Positions 48,301 through 55,554 are shown, numbered from the stretch's first letter. The stretch: 64,000 bases of DNA from Balneolaceae bacterium (GCA_007134695.1 SLKI01000020.1:1-64000); one strand, 5' to 3'. Numbers and translations are program-made. The notes: generated from the letters alone by a model not told the origin.

Positions 48301-51300
48301 GCCGGCTACAGCAGGGGGGTTGACCTCATCCAGTACAGGCAGTACCAATTCAATGGGAGTTCCCGGTATCGTTTGCAGTTCTATAAGCCCCGGTTCCGGT
48401 TCTTCAAAATCTACGAGCAGTTCCCCTTCATCATCCCTTAATTTTATAAAAGCTATATTGATGGATGGTGCCGGCAGCTTTTCGGGGATGATCTCTTCGG
48501 CCAGGCCGCTGATTAACGGATGAAACCCGCTATTGTCCAGGTAGGCGATCCGGCTGTTGTTATAATAAAAGTCGGCACGACCGGCACCTACGTTAAATGG
48601 ACGCAACTGAAAGCTGAAGTCCTCTGAGAATTGAATTCCGATTTGGCCAAAATTCAGGTTGTCTACCGCAATTCTGCCTCTGGTTTCTCCCGACGTGAAT
48701 ATGCCGGTATGATCCATACCAATTCCGGCACCCAATTCCATAATTATTCCATTATCAGGGGCGTCCGGCACCGTTTCTTCTTCATCCGATAGTGGAACTG
48801 CAGAAAATGATGGGGAATCCCAACCATCATCAAAAGAAACAGCCATCGCAAAACTCCGATCAAAATGGACCTGGCCGGATCTGATCCGATTCTCTTCAAG
48901 ATCCTTTACAACCTGATCGAATGTGGCGCCAATTGTTTCATCGCCAATCAGTAAATCGTTTCTGCCATCTATGTGTAATCCTTCGAGGTCGAATCTGGCT
49001 TCATTGATCTCAAACGACAAAACAGGATCATCTGCGGGAATATCCCAGATGTATGGTTCATCGATCAGAAATTCCAGCTCACTGAAACGGAGGTCCATCA
49101 CATTGTAGACAAATGACCCGTTTACCTCGTGATTTTGGGATAGATGAAGTGTTGCACTGCTTTCAATTTCAGCTTTCTGCTCTCCATCTTCTCCCCGTAA
49201 ATTCAGTGAAGCTTCGTTAAGAGTTGCATCATAAACGGCTATGGGAATCTGGCATGATGACTCTTCGATTGAAAATTCACCATGGATCATTCCATCAATA
49301 AAAGAGACCTCGGATGAAGCGATCTGGCCTGTATCTGCAGTGTCCGTACAGCTTAACGGTAAGCCTGCCTCGTATCCACCTTCAATAAACAGGTTAGTTA
49401 CAGGAGACGCTATAAAATGACCATCAGCCGCCACCCCAAACTCCGAATGCATCGACCCACCAAGAGCCGTTAAGATAATTTTATGACCGCGGGTCAGGTT
49501 GATGGTGCAATTCGATAACGATGTCAATTCCAGGTCTGCAGACAGCTGGCCGGATGTTACTAACCCGTCCTCAATAGCAAGAACGGACCCTGCCAGGCAA
49601 AACGGCAGCCCTGCAGTTTCTGCTATGGACGCCTCGCCGGAAAATTGAAGGTTCCAGTCGCCTGGATCATCACCATCCCACTCAAACCAGGGAAATTGAA
49701 AGCCTTCCAGATCAAGATGATTCATGGAGAGGTTCAATCCATCATGGTTATACTGAGGAAGGTTTCTGTTCAATGTAAATGAAGGAATATCAATTCCGTC
49801 GTTGGTAAGCCTGAATAGTTCATCAGGTTGATGTGACCAGTTATTGAATACAGGGAAAGTAAAGGATGCCTCAAATGGAAAATCAAAATCCCATTCCCCT
49901 GACTCTGTGTTGTACTGAAATTGATCAATCCCGAAATCAGAGAAAATTAACCTTGCAAAGCCGAGGTTCAATTCAGGCTCAGGTATTGTGCAACTATTCT
50001 GTTCTACGTTATGTACGGTAGCTTCCTCGCTATGCAATGAACTTTGAATACGGAATCCGCACGGTTCTGTATTGACGAAATTAAAGCCAAGATGCCCGTT
50101 TACATTTATATCGTATTCCAAATTTTGGCTCGACCTGTTGAATGCCAGTGTCCCGCTGAGTTGAGAAATGGTGTATTCCAGCAACTCCCTTCCATTTGAA
50201 AGATCATAACTGAGAAGTTCACGACAATTCACCTCGGACAGCCACTCTTCTTGTGCAAGATTTACCCGGCTTATCGAACAGTTTGCAGGTTCACCCAAAA
50301 AATGTAGGTCAGCCGTTGCTACCACATCCTGGAAAGGTAAGCGTACCTGAATTTCGTTCAATAAAAGTGTAAAAAGATCGCTCTCAAACGAGACAAGATC
50401 TTCTTCGGCAGTTAACGATCCTTCAAGTCCACGGTTGGTTAGACCTACCGGGCCTTCAACAGTGATCGCCCCAAATTGAAAATCCTCGTAACTGCCGGAA
50501 AGTCTGGCACCGGTTCCGTGGGTATAGTCAAGCTGTGACAAGCTGACCTGCTCAAGGCCGAGCAGTAGTCGCGGAGGAGCATCTTCCAGGTCGATCTGAA
50601 CTTCTCCACCGGAAACAACCGGATTTTCCAGTCCGGTTTTCTGTATCGCAAGAGACTGAATATTTGCGGGTAATGTGATCGGCTCAAGAAGATAGTTCAT
50701 CTCCAGCCGCGCCTGGACCGGGCCGTTGAGAAGGTAGATCGCGTCAAGCTCTGTAACCTGATCTTCACCTAAGTCACTCAGTCCGGTAACATAAAGGATG
50801 TCGGGGATCAGTTCGATCTCTTCCAGTTCGGCCAGTGCCTCAGGATCTGCTGTATCTTCCTTGTAGGTAAAGGTGAAGATCTCACTCTCACCATTATTTC
50901 GAATTGGGAGTTCATTGTTGATGTCACCTGCCGTAACTCTCCAGGCGTAGTTAGCTCCTTCGTTCAGGGGGAGGTACTCATCAGTGTAAACGAGAGAGGT
51001 GGCATTGACTATCGTGGTTTCGAGATGGGGCCGGTTGCCGTCTATTCCATCTTCCGGGGTTTGGCCTTCAAAAAGTTCAACCATCAGGAAATCATACTCC
51101 ATTGTAACATGTCGCTGACTCATAACGGGTGTCCAGCTGAAAACCGGATGGGTCATGGTTAAATTCGCATCATGCGAAGGGGAAGTAAGCCTGGGGGGCT
51201 GAGGATGAGCTACTGTAAAGTGAGCAACGCCTCCATGAACCTGAACTGTACGTCCGGCTGTCGGATTGGCATCAACTTCAAGCCGATAGTTGCCTTCCGG

Positions 51301-51729
51301 CAAAGCTCCCGACTGTATGATTCTGCTTTGAAGATCTCTCCCCAGATCCGATATGATATCTCGTTGTGACCGTTCAAACTGCAGGCGGTCCGTGAGAGGA
51401 GTGAGATTGTTCATTCCTGGAAAAAGTGTTTCGGGCCGGGAGACCTCTTCGACAAGAAGTTCCCTGTCGCGATAAAGCCGGAATACAAATTCAAAATCCA
51501 CAGGTGAAGAACCGCGAGTGATATAATTTGCGTGTAATTGGTACTGTCCCCGGCGAACATTACGCTCAAAGTCGCTGATGTAGGGAGAGGGGAGAATGGA
51601 CGGAATATTAACAACATCAATTTGAACCGTTTCCTGGGCTTCGGCGGAATGAAACGATGTAAAATTGATCAGACAGATGATTAGAAGTGCTTTAGAAAGG
51701 GTGCAGAATGCCTTTAAGCTAAATCTCAT
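39355..51729 (-). CDS. Giant exported repeat protein, 4124 residues
   Basis: The gene is a single uninterrupted frame. A signal peptide (to about residue 31) is followed by an Ig-like N-terminal region (about 35-300) with LPEGNYRLEVDANPTAGR and HPVFSWTP. This resembles the start of large Bacteroidota surface proteins. Residues from about 520 form a strand-rich repeat. Markers align between copies at exactly 740 residues (W613 with W1353; R1051 with R1791), and a weaker third copy begins around W2047. All 14 mature cysteines are paired: 484/502, 557/580, 711/741, 794/826, 1543/1569, 2479/2483 and 3524/3531. Residues 2905-3433 are mostly helical and acidic. FN3/Ig-like domains fill 3434-4124, and the chain ends VTFQSFSF. 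I saw no enzyme motif, membrane span or T9SS sorting domain. Its function is unknown; adhesin or surface filament is inference. Confidence 0.88.
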   Translation of the reverse strand: MRFSLKAFCTLSKALLIICLINFTSFHSAEAQETVQIDVVNIPSILPSPYISDFERNVRRGQYQLHANYITRGSSPVDFEFVFRLYRDRELLVEEVSRPETLFPGMNNLTPLTDRLQFERSQRDIISDLGRDLQSRIIQSGALPEGNYRLEVDANPTAGRTVQVHGGVAHFTVAHPQPPRLTSPSHDANLTMTHPVFSWTPVMSQRHVTMEYDFLMVELFEGQTPEDGIDGNRPHLETTIVNATSLVYTDEYLPLNEGANYAWRVTAGDINNELPIRNNGESEIFTFTYKEDTADPEALAELEEIELIPDILYVTGLSDLGEDQVTELDAIYLLNGPVQARLEMNYLLEPITLPANIQSLAIQKTGLENPVVSGGEVQIDLEDAPPRLLLGLEQVSLSQLDYTHGTGARLSGSYEDFQFGAITVEGPVGLTNRGLEGSLTAEEDLVSFESDLFTLLLNEIQVRLPFQDVVATADLHFLGEPANCSISRVNLAQEEWLSEVNCRELLSYDLSNGRELLEYTISQLSGTLAFNRSSQNLEYDINVNGHLGFNFVNTEPCGFRIQSSLHSEEATVHNVEQNSCTIPEPELNLGFARLIFSDFGIDQFQYNTESGEWDFDFPFEASFTFPVFNNWSHQPDELFRLTNDGIDIPSFTLNRNLPQYNHDGLNLSMNHLDLEGFQFPWFEWDGDDPGDWNLQFSGEASIAETAGLPFCLAGSVLAIEDGLVTSGQLSADLELTSLSNCTINLTRGHKIILTALGGSMHSEFGVAADGHFIASPVTNLFIEGGYEAGLPLSCTDTADTGQIASSEVSFIDGMIHGEFSIEESSCQIPIAVYDATLNEASLNLRGEDGEQKAEIESSATLHLSQNHEVNGSFVYNVMDLRFSELEFLIDEPYIWDIPADDPVLSFEINEARFDLEGLHIDGRNDLLIGDETIGATFDQVVKDLEENRIRSGQVHFDRSFAMAVSFDDGWDSPSFSAVPLSDEEETVPDAPDNGIIMELGAGIGMDHTGIFTSGETRGRIAVDNLNFGQIGIQFSEDFSFQLRPFNVGAGRADFYYNNSRIAYLDNSGFHPLISGLAEEIIPEKLPAPSINIAFIKLRDDEGELLVDFEEPEPGLIELQTIPGTPIELVLPVLDEVNPPAVAGVEFQDFVLTASPGNFSVDTGSASVMIGDEFLSDLQSQIGLPFSLEEIIYGQSEQLSDDGKYLQLFGDLMLFGERISSDANTMVKVSSGGLLSGEVQLSDLAANIPLIDQSEHLQLEVNDIQGALAMSLFDDSSFGFDLDIGSELKFGVTGNQPRSLSSFELNIQPGSLVMNDFSGLTPDEPVRVDLSRFTMNLNRVNSIPVFNYDRDEGWEFMIDLDADFEFNIAGENRFTLPMNGLQLGTNGFTIPIQEINDGTLDGKQLPSFELAGFEFQPLALRTLESMEYNWFSGEVPDINPFLDFSIYLPDFEFGDITPPDGLTFSNVTIQQGILSGEMTPYEPLGGLQIPLGPPGYNPPEFQIDEILGSLGASEVEEEIRQSVDLSLAGSIENIPFFEDPDPDCVTDIQYSLDIVEGRGFYGTLENIAPCGSVTMGPVTLSAGVGNLYLDYDNNQQDILFDGTLFAHLQGPENDVTAQGSIELDLIAGQIRDGQIAIDQPFLMSMPAIGPSFIDFVVNEAEISSQGFLLDADGHLEAGQSDIFVSFNQLLFALPDFSIDSGFAEISSGFGLQIGLSPFTASVTDADTDQPPAEEAVNMIADGTVIVDSDGLNFAGEAGASLRIAGQEMASLHVVFEDQFTHSMSSPAVNRGRAEFYSSQEQENLLAVYDSDGFNFIDALIAQLPEKLGLPSSDIAYAIIKDQDGDPVIDVESNQQGGYTLSTDEEPLSIHFPALEDEVQGEPYVDAYFTLTTDDSYVPNGGEITLVSPMSLEPFLDVPVSLDSIAIDGEENLLTTVISVDLPGAFGDITASAETTIGAGGFEEATIDIGNYTDFYQEGLEPVVQRDILAQLSGDSADSEFIMGLYGAQLSINSPAEFMLSGIAETSLLTTDDGQYYPIFYTAGYSEGWQFDVEIPGGHESADLGLGRFNLDQEHPLDITVDDDQFIVEISGHISFEEMLGENLIFSVKDLLIGAENLQDSPQLVFGLGAATAGIEGTQEFDFFEGAFAGSFTNAELFIQGRLLGASIDHGDLTFLDQNMEFEDLSVDTGGNFEIGGVAGDGAEIIGEYLVLDSVGLDWDEADGISVSSTFFFTLPEPVDETGNLNVILGRDGIDGSIFVDSEIPEDSDFNPEEIEEFDIELGSQVTVTITDILFDVDPSNITDSHIAAAGNISVMGNERIYLGESGNVEQNPGISVKNRLGQSPVKYNITGNGSFEFDHSFFSVEIDADVLSSSEDLFEIGLGGSLSSTAIPGIDEVEGNFGGMVINMEGIDEIGNIEGGVTLKFWNGIASLELGTFEHESDPQGFSRDLPGGFGQDLNDIQNGGGEADTRQLNLVEYLCFGPCENESDETALKLSLGGQSGEGGGSFTGEIEEVLFYETSDGEISFTVTNFSLQLRDDALASANLLYESNINGSQLFAAGSVELSKGGQEVSAVIAGGFSTMGDDLSFGLFAAATTSQELPIIPGVLAVSGFGGGFFYRPETEQLDMVYTAVDNLRGDPIDGLDRTITSGNSPSDQLNLESDVDLRFSFMLFAHLHVVSVMEGTTFFEITDSYLALDADGVILGMDSSPTMAGAFFLGASYNEGMHIQASIQALVEFDPVITADAGVQFFAGYTGSGGNQSLEWGLIGEIDVELFRGLISGGSSTVMASNDGFLLEVEMEAGIDRSLLTLKGYLRGSIWNLTYDGAELPFGAYGVAGGEIDIAKIISGEAVINVAFVRRSSSRYELFGYGEYAASVLGIGKSGSAWIKIMTHPIDVDAGRGEPDFDDNTIAQAQAQADEFEKMIQDAMDGLAAELGAVAAPGLELTDEDIAMAGYHFRSADPATRQTWKNLIYANEELFLELYGDTGGSNAVFRYLEEYKEWGGTRTDEDLESSGFTSWSSAEDDLNDHLDMMDQLSEETMGRLQEAVVRAIEYEYIADELRDDVTDVMASSPANIINQPTQQSIGEGNTPVFQVDDDLAASQSQQAADFSEAIEEMEDQVHAVIDSIELNIQQLESLMTAQYMPQVSMIGTDGITQFDVDYTEIQPSINAVAEHYQNTLQAIDRYYATLTNKYWHRMNIAAVVKQNTEFNFYGPLEGYVDNSINNRLYLDRSQFLSTDNTIIQSDRFYEFVEPIAERLRIFKDLIDSSSPTGTPYQFNAYPEVQEIIDELMDDIPNYELDVSGIYQNTYDFMISMHILGNEKYIEHKSEFINNELVESHQVHREDIIDIMEAHTELIDDIYNLKANMYGSLYSIIDDYVEVRRAAQQQEDSGPIQGLSNIQHQLYTLHGDTDGSDLSVLEQYEIRREEILQALQPPEISDISVNTGIGGGVFDADYYGWANIGWDIDHPVGVYEVSINMQEYAYDSDPPGFSNQLVSVGTPDQDNYSNHVVHYTYLQGDQAECSLRWYDCDESANTSTRNVDLVLRARSAGGITAQRQATFQIPVARGGQGTSPGDNILPEITAPPTDLMVDLESEYNRTQETITWNNYNPITQQVQTVSMPLERFWTSDPANIQVRALVSEPVSSIRGYEYSVGSSVGGEDVIGTTDLIGSTERYPDEPGNWTDLIEAITRIFNMQPGEGYYLSVEAFNIGDLGIREEVPVPVVYDDTPPSAPEAPEDLGLQIFTGIFNPFGQSPMEAEPFVTLPPSYNLSYPEQTSGFSTGETPGLGIVEWQPSEDNLSGVSHYEYLITTDEGYTDTQFSFNGFTTEETNIEITSGDSRHDGLTFDFDDYMHVHIRAVNHAGLASEVYTHSQFPFDPNPPTAPVIAGYNAPDHIRIYLKERAYDGESGIKGFQYSVGTNAGASDIRSWPDDTDVDFEADYELDQAFGVMVNPSSTAPYLEISKSDLPEGQELYFNVKALNNQDTESDVVSTGPIILDSTPPAEPVVSLDVKNNGNKLEITVDNIYDGVSGVAGVYATVLPDDFPYHLATPSWEDIGNISSVRHDNFSLTVTYDVPSNVSVYELNVTVRVQNAAGLESNATESVPAPYIPVFNPVTFQSFSF

Positions 51730-51754
51730 TGGAACTTGAATTGATTAATACTGT

Positions 51755-53551
51755 TCAGAATCTTTGATTGAATGTAAGTCGGGACTCCAGTTCGGAAAAA
51801 CCGACTCCCTCTCCTGTACGGATTGAATGGTTGTTGGCGCGTACAGAAAGCTGCAAACTACCGGTCGAGGTTACCTGGTAGGAGATTCGCCCATTTCCAT
51901 TCATCTGCCACGATACGCTTTGAAATTCCTCTCCGCCATTCATGGCTGGCCGTGTGACTTCATTTCTGGATACACCGCCGCTAACATTGACGGTTAAATC
52001 TCCGTTAAAAAAGAAGTATCCGACGCCGGTATTGATTCCGGCATTAAGGATTTCCGATCCGCCCGTATCGCCAATCATTCCGTTTAAACTGGTATTCAGG
52101 GTTAATCCTCCGTGAAAAGTGATGCTGTATCCGGCCATTCCATTTAAAGTATAGCCATCCGTTCTTGGGCCTGCTCCTCCGTTTCCAAAATCCGATTCGA
52201 ACGTCTGGTAGAAACTGGAGAGTGTCAGGTTGTGGTTTGTACTGTTTCGAGAAAAATTGAGGGAGGGCTGTACCCTGAAATTTTGGGTTGTAAAAAGGCT
52301 GGTTGCAATATCTGGATCGGGAGAGCTGGGCCCGCTTTCGGTTCTGTTCAACGAATATCCTCCGGAAAGCGATATTCCGCGCCCCACATCGGCCGAAAAG
52401 TCGAGAGTATAATCGATCCCGGACTGTGTCTGTGCACGATCACCAAACAGGTTATCTTCATGTAAGCCGATGCTGTTGTTAAGCTGCAATCGCCGGTTGA
52501 ACAGGGCAATTCCGAGATCTGCCGAGTAACGTTGCTGGTCGTCACGAACCGTTCTCAACCCCAGACTTTCATAACCAGGTTGTATACGTTCATAATTGAG
52601 TTGCAGGTCAACAGGATCCAGGTCCAATCGCGTGAAAGCCGATCCGGCCAGGCCCAGCCGTGTACTGCTGCGTACCTCCATAATATTTGTCAAAAAAGAG
52701 GGGACACCTGCTTCACCGGCATCGATGACGTCACTTCGCAAATCCCGGGTCAAAGCCGATATAGAGGCTTCCCCGCCGATCTGCAACAGATTATCAAATA
52801 ATATGAACTGAAATTCAGGAGATACCTGAAGGTTTTCGGCAGGAGGTGATGGGCGCCGACTGCCAAAAAAGTTATCATCCTGAGGGAGTGTGATGGAATC
52901 CTGATCGTCTTTGGCGTAAAAGCCGGATAAAAGAAAATAATTGCCACTTCGATTTCCATAGCCAAATCGGGCACCGTAGAGTAATCGTTCGTAACTGATC
53001 CTGCTCGGTGCGATCTCTTCGGTGAAATCAACAGCGCGCCTGGAGCGCCCCGCTGCTACTTCCAGTATCAACGATCCGGGAGTTAATTCGATATGGGCAC
53101 CGCGAATTCTTGTCCCCCTCAGTCCGAAGTTGGACCAGGTGGGTGAGACGTCTCCTGCAGATAACCGTACCCAGTTCCAGCTTCCGCTAAAACCGAGTTG
53201 ATTGACAGATTGACGAAAGTCGGAATCGTCGGTGTTATATCGAAGGTTGATACTGTAATCGAAACCCATAATAGAAAAGCTGGCATTGGCCGTAGTAACA
53301 TTACCAAGTGGCGCTCTCCTGTTTTCATCCCTGGTCGTTGTGTAACCGTGAGTTTCGTTTGTAACACTACCGGATAAATTGAACAGTTCTATATCCGTAT
53401 CCCCGATCGTGCCTTCTTGTGCCTGACTATCGGCAGGTTTTAAAAATTCAACTCCTGAAAAGCATATAAAAATGCAGATGAGTTGAATAATGAAGGGTGG
53501 GGGGCGAAAATTTTTAAAAATCGCTGAGTGGTTAGTGTTCTTTCCTTGCAT
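51755..53551 (-). CDS. Outer-membrane beta-barrel candidate, first gene of the operon
   Basis: A 598-residue protein with a long N-terminus before a hydrophobic signal segment (about 19-34) and probable cleavage near DSQAQ. The remainder alternates short amphipathic strands with turns rich in Gly, Asn and Asp, for example FDYSINLRYNTDDSDF and ISLSGGYSLNRTES. The C-terminus LESRLTFNQRF ends in the phenylalanine expected of an outer-membrane beta signal. There are no cysteines in the predicted barrel, no plug domain and no TonB box. It is not a PorP/SprF protein by length. It starts the operon and lies 25 nt upstream of the giant gene, so it may anchor or export that protein, as SprF does for SprB in Flavobacterium. 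That comparison is an analogy only. Confidence 0.82.
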   Translation of the reverse strand: MQGKNTNHSAIFKNFRPPPFIIQLICIFICFSGVEFLKPADSQAQEGTIGDTDIELFNLSGSVTNETHGYTTTRDENRRAPLGNVTTANASFSIMGFDYSINLRYNTDDSDFRQSVNQLGFSGSWNWVRLSAGDVSPTWSNFGLRGTRIRGAHIELTPGSLILEVAAGRSRRAVDFTEEIAPSRISYERLLYGARFGYGNRSGNYFLLSGFYAKDDQDSITLPQDDNFFGSRRPSPPAENLQVSPEFQFILFDNLLQIGGEASISALTRDLRSDVIDAGEAGVPSFLTNIMEVRSSTRLGLAGSAFTRLDLDPVDLQLNYERIQPGYESLGLRTVRDDQQRYSADLGIALFNRRLQLNNSIGLHEDNLFGDRAQTQSGIDYTLDFSADVGRGISLSGGYSLNRTESGPSSPDPDIATSLFTTQNFRVQPSLNFSRNSTNHNLTLSSFYQTFESDFGNGGAGPRTDGYTLNGMAGYSITFHGGLTLNTSLNGMIGDTGGSEILNAGINTGVGYFFFNGDLTVNVSGGVSRNEVTRPAMNGGEEFQSVSWQMNGNGRISYQVTSTGSLQLSVRANNHSIRTGEGVGFSELESRLTFNQRF

Positions 53552-53845
53552 TAAAATTAAGCCAACATCCCTTTTACTATTTTAAACTAATAAAAAAGGT
53601 TTTACACTAATTCACAAATTTTAGGACAAATCAATTCTTCAGCCTCAGAATTTAAGGGGCAGGCAAGGATAAAAATACACTAATAATGCACAATAAAATA
53701 TATAATATTAAAAACATTTTAAACAGCTTGAAAGCTCCTCAGCTCCTCAGCTCCTCAGCTCCTCAGCTCCTCAGGTGCTTAGGTGCTCAGGCCATAAAGC
53801 CATCAGGCCATCAGGACATCATTGAAACAACTGCCCCCGCACTAC
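53552..53845. other. Upstream region of the giant operon
   Basis: 294 nt between the operon start and the serine hydrolase gene, which is on the same strand. The part nearest the operon (about 53552-53725) is very A+T rich and should hold the operon promoter, but no exact TTTG/TAnnTTTG pair was found. The part nearest the hydrolase stop is the 8-mer array. Confidence 0.6.
53733..53820. repeat. Array of eleven in-phase degenerate 8-mers
   Basis: Five perfect copies of AGCTCCTC (53733-53772) are followed without a break in phase by AGGTGCTT, AGGTGCTC, AGGCCATA, AAGCCATC, AGGCCATC and AGGACATC (to 53820). Nearly all units begin AG and end TC, so the period of 8 holds over 88 nt while the core changes. 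The array lies 25 nt after the stop-proximal end of the serine hydrolase gene and outside any coding frame. It is not a CRISPR, because the units are contiguous without spacers. Confidence 0.85.
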
Positions 53846-55411
53846 TTACCTGGATCTTTTTTTAAAGGATACTACCCGGTAATAGTTGGTGGGGTAGGCA
53901 CCAACCTGGAGTAATACGGGCCGAAGTGTGAATTGATAGTTCAGAGATTCAACCAGGCCGGACTGGCCAATCGCAAAATGGAGGAACTCTTCTCGTTGGG
54001 CCGGATTTCTCCACACTGCGCGATAGGTATTATAGTGCCAGTGCTCAAGATCCGCAATCAGGTCCGAATCATTCCAAAAGTGTAATTCAAGTCCGTTCTC
54101 ACCTTCCATGACCTCGACTCGCCCATATAGATCATCATAATAGACACCGGTATATGCATCATAATTATCGTGGGTCGGATGGGTGTCCCTGACCCGGGCT
54201 CTTTCTATATCGTTTCGCCGCTCCAAGGCATTTTCATACTGATTCTGATAGCTGGTCCAATAGAGTTCGTTCCAGTCTCTTGGTTCAATTTCCAGATAAT
54301 GATCGATAATCGTGTTGACTACTGCTTCGCGAAATGTGTTAAATACATTGCTAACGACAACAATTCCAAGATTAAGTTCCGGAAGGATGGCAGCCGAAGT
54401 ATTCATACCATCTGTGGCACCTCCATGACTGAGAATCCGGTATCCTTCATATTCTGAAATGCGCCAGCCCAGGCCGTAGGAGATTTGATTGCCATAGGGG
54501 TTTCTGATCGGCAACGCTACCTGGGGCCGATGAATCTCTCTCATCGATTCTCTGCTGATAACCCGGTTTCCATCATACACTCCCGCTTCTCCGAGTTGCA
54601 TTCGAAACCATTGAGCTACTTCATAGACGGATGCATTGACTCCACCTGCCGCTGCTGCATTATCCCAGCTTCTTCTGGGGATCGGCTGAACCTCTCCTTT
54701 GATATACTGATGTGGCCAGGCTGCATTTTCTTCATCACCGATCAAGCTGACACTGGTGTGAGCTCTATCCATGCCGAGCGGCCGAAAAAGCTCCTGAATC
54801 AGATATTCATCCCAGGTTCGTCCGGTAACTGCGGCAACAACTTCACCGGCAACCATATACATCATGTTACTGTAGACATAACTGCTGCGAAACGGTTGTT
54901 CAAAATCGTGATACCGAAGCCGGTAGATCAGCTCGTCTCTTGACTCGGAGGTCATGAACTGCAGCCGGTTACCGAGCATTCGGCCGACTCCGACCTGATG
55001 AGTCAACAGGTCGCGAATCCGAACCTCCTCGGTGACCCAGGGGTCACTCAGTTTAAATCCCGGCAACAGTTCTGCAACCCTGTCGTCCCAGTCGATCAGG
55101 CCCTCATCGACCAGAAGAGCCAGTGTTGCAGCGGTCATATTCTTGGAGACCGATGCGATACCGAAGTGGGTGTGCTCATCAACAGGTGCTTCTTCGCCCA
55201 GTTTGCGAACTCCAAATCCACCCGCCCAGGCGATCGTATCATCTTTCACTACAGCAACCGCCATACCGGGGATTTCCCATTGTTCCATTCCAGCCTGAAC
55301 CCATTCTTCAAAGTTGTCGGGCAGAACGGACTGAGCAATTGCAGCCTGGAAAGAGGCGGCGAACAGCAGAAGTGCGGAGAGAGTGAGCAATCGGGATGCG
55401 GTTCGAATCAT
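53846..55411 (-). CDS. Exported serine hydrolase of the beta-lactamase class C / penicillin-binding fold
   Basis: A 521-residue protein with a signal peptide (to about residue 26, AAIAQ). The nucleophile motif is S87-V-S-K90 in FGIASVSKNMTA. The second motif is the Tyr of YVYSNMMYMVAG. The third position has SHGGATDGM, the HxG form found in esterase-like and DD-peptidase-like members. The C-terminal 110 residues form a separate small beta domain of the type often attached to such hydrolases (DUF3471-like). Substrates of relatives include peptides, esters and D-amino-acid peptides; true antibiotic resistance is not implied. It precedes no recognisable operon partner. Confidence 0.9.
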   Translation of the reverse strand: MIRTASRLLTLSALLLFAASFQAAIAQSVLPDNFEEWVQAGMEQWEIPGMAVAVVKDDTIAWAGGFGVRKLGEEAPVDEHTHFGIASVSKNMTAATLALLVDEGLIDWDDRVAELLPGFKLSDPWVTEEVRIRDLLTHQVGVGRMLGNRLQFMTSESRDELIYRLRYHDFEQPFRSSYVYSNMMYMVAGEVVAAVTGRTWDEYLIQELFRPLGMDRAHTSVSLIGDEENAAWPHQYIKGEVQPIPRRSWDNAAAAGGVNASVYEVAQWFRMQLGEAGVYDGNRVISRESMREIHRPQVALPIRNPYGNQISYGLGWRISEYEGYRILSHGGATDGMNTSAAILPELNLGIVVVSNVFNTFREAVVNTIIDHYLEIEPRDWNELYWTSYQNQYENALERRNDIERARVRDTHPTHDNYDAYTGVYYDDLYGRVEVMEGENGLELHFWNDSDLIADLEHWHYNTYRAVWRNPAQREEFLHFAIGQSGLVESLNYQFTLRPVLLQVGAYPTNYYRVVSFKKRSR

Positions 55412-55493
55412 GGTCCTGTCGTTTTATTGGGTGTTTAGATTTTTTACCCGAAAAGGATTTTCAAGTTAACTGTAGGAAGATGCAAAAAGAGAG

Positions 55494-55533
55494 ATAAATA
55501 AAAAAAAGCCCCGCAACCGGAGTAACGGGGCTT
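55494..55533 (-). terminator. Rho-independent terminator of the M28 peptidase gene
   Basis: AAGCCCCG (55506-55513) and CGGGGCTT (55526-55533) form an 8-bp stem with a 12-nt loop. Read on the minus strand, the stem is followed by a run of T from the A-tract at 55496-55507. It lies about 22 nt after the M28 peptidase stop. It is the clearest terminator in the window. Confidence 0.9.
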
Positions 55534-55554
55534 GTTGAATTGGTAATCGATACT

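Noticed and set aside
39355-51729. Giant protein as a Tc/RHS-type toxin or non-ribosomal peptide synthetase
   Set aside because: No RHS YD repeats, no toxin core, no adenylation, condensation or carrier domains, and a Sec signal peptide is present.
53733-53820. CRISPR array
   Set aside because: The 8-nt units are contiguous without unique spacers, and no cas gene is present.
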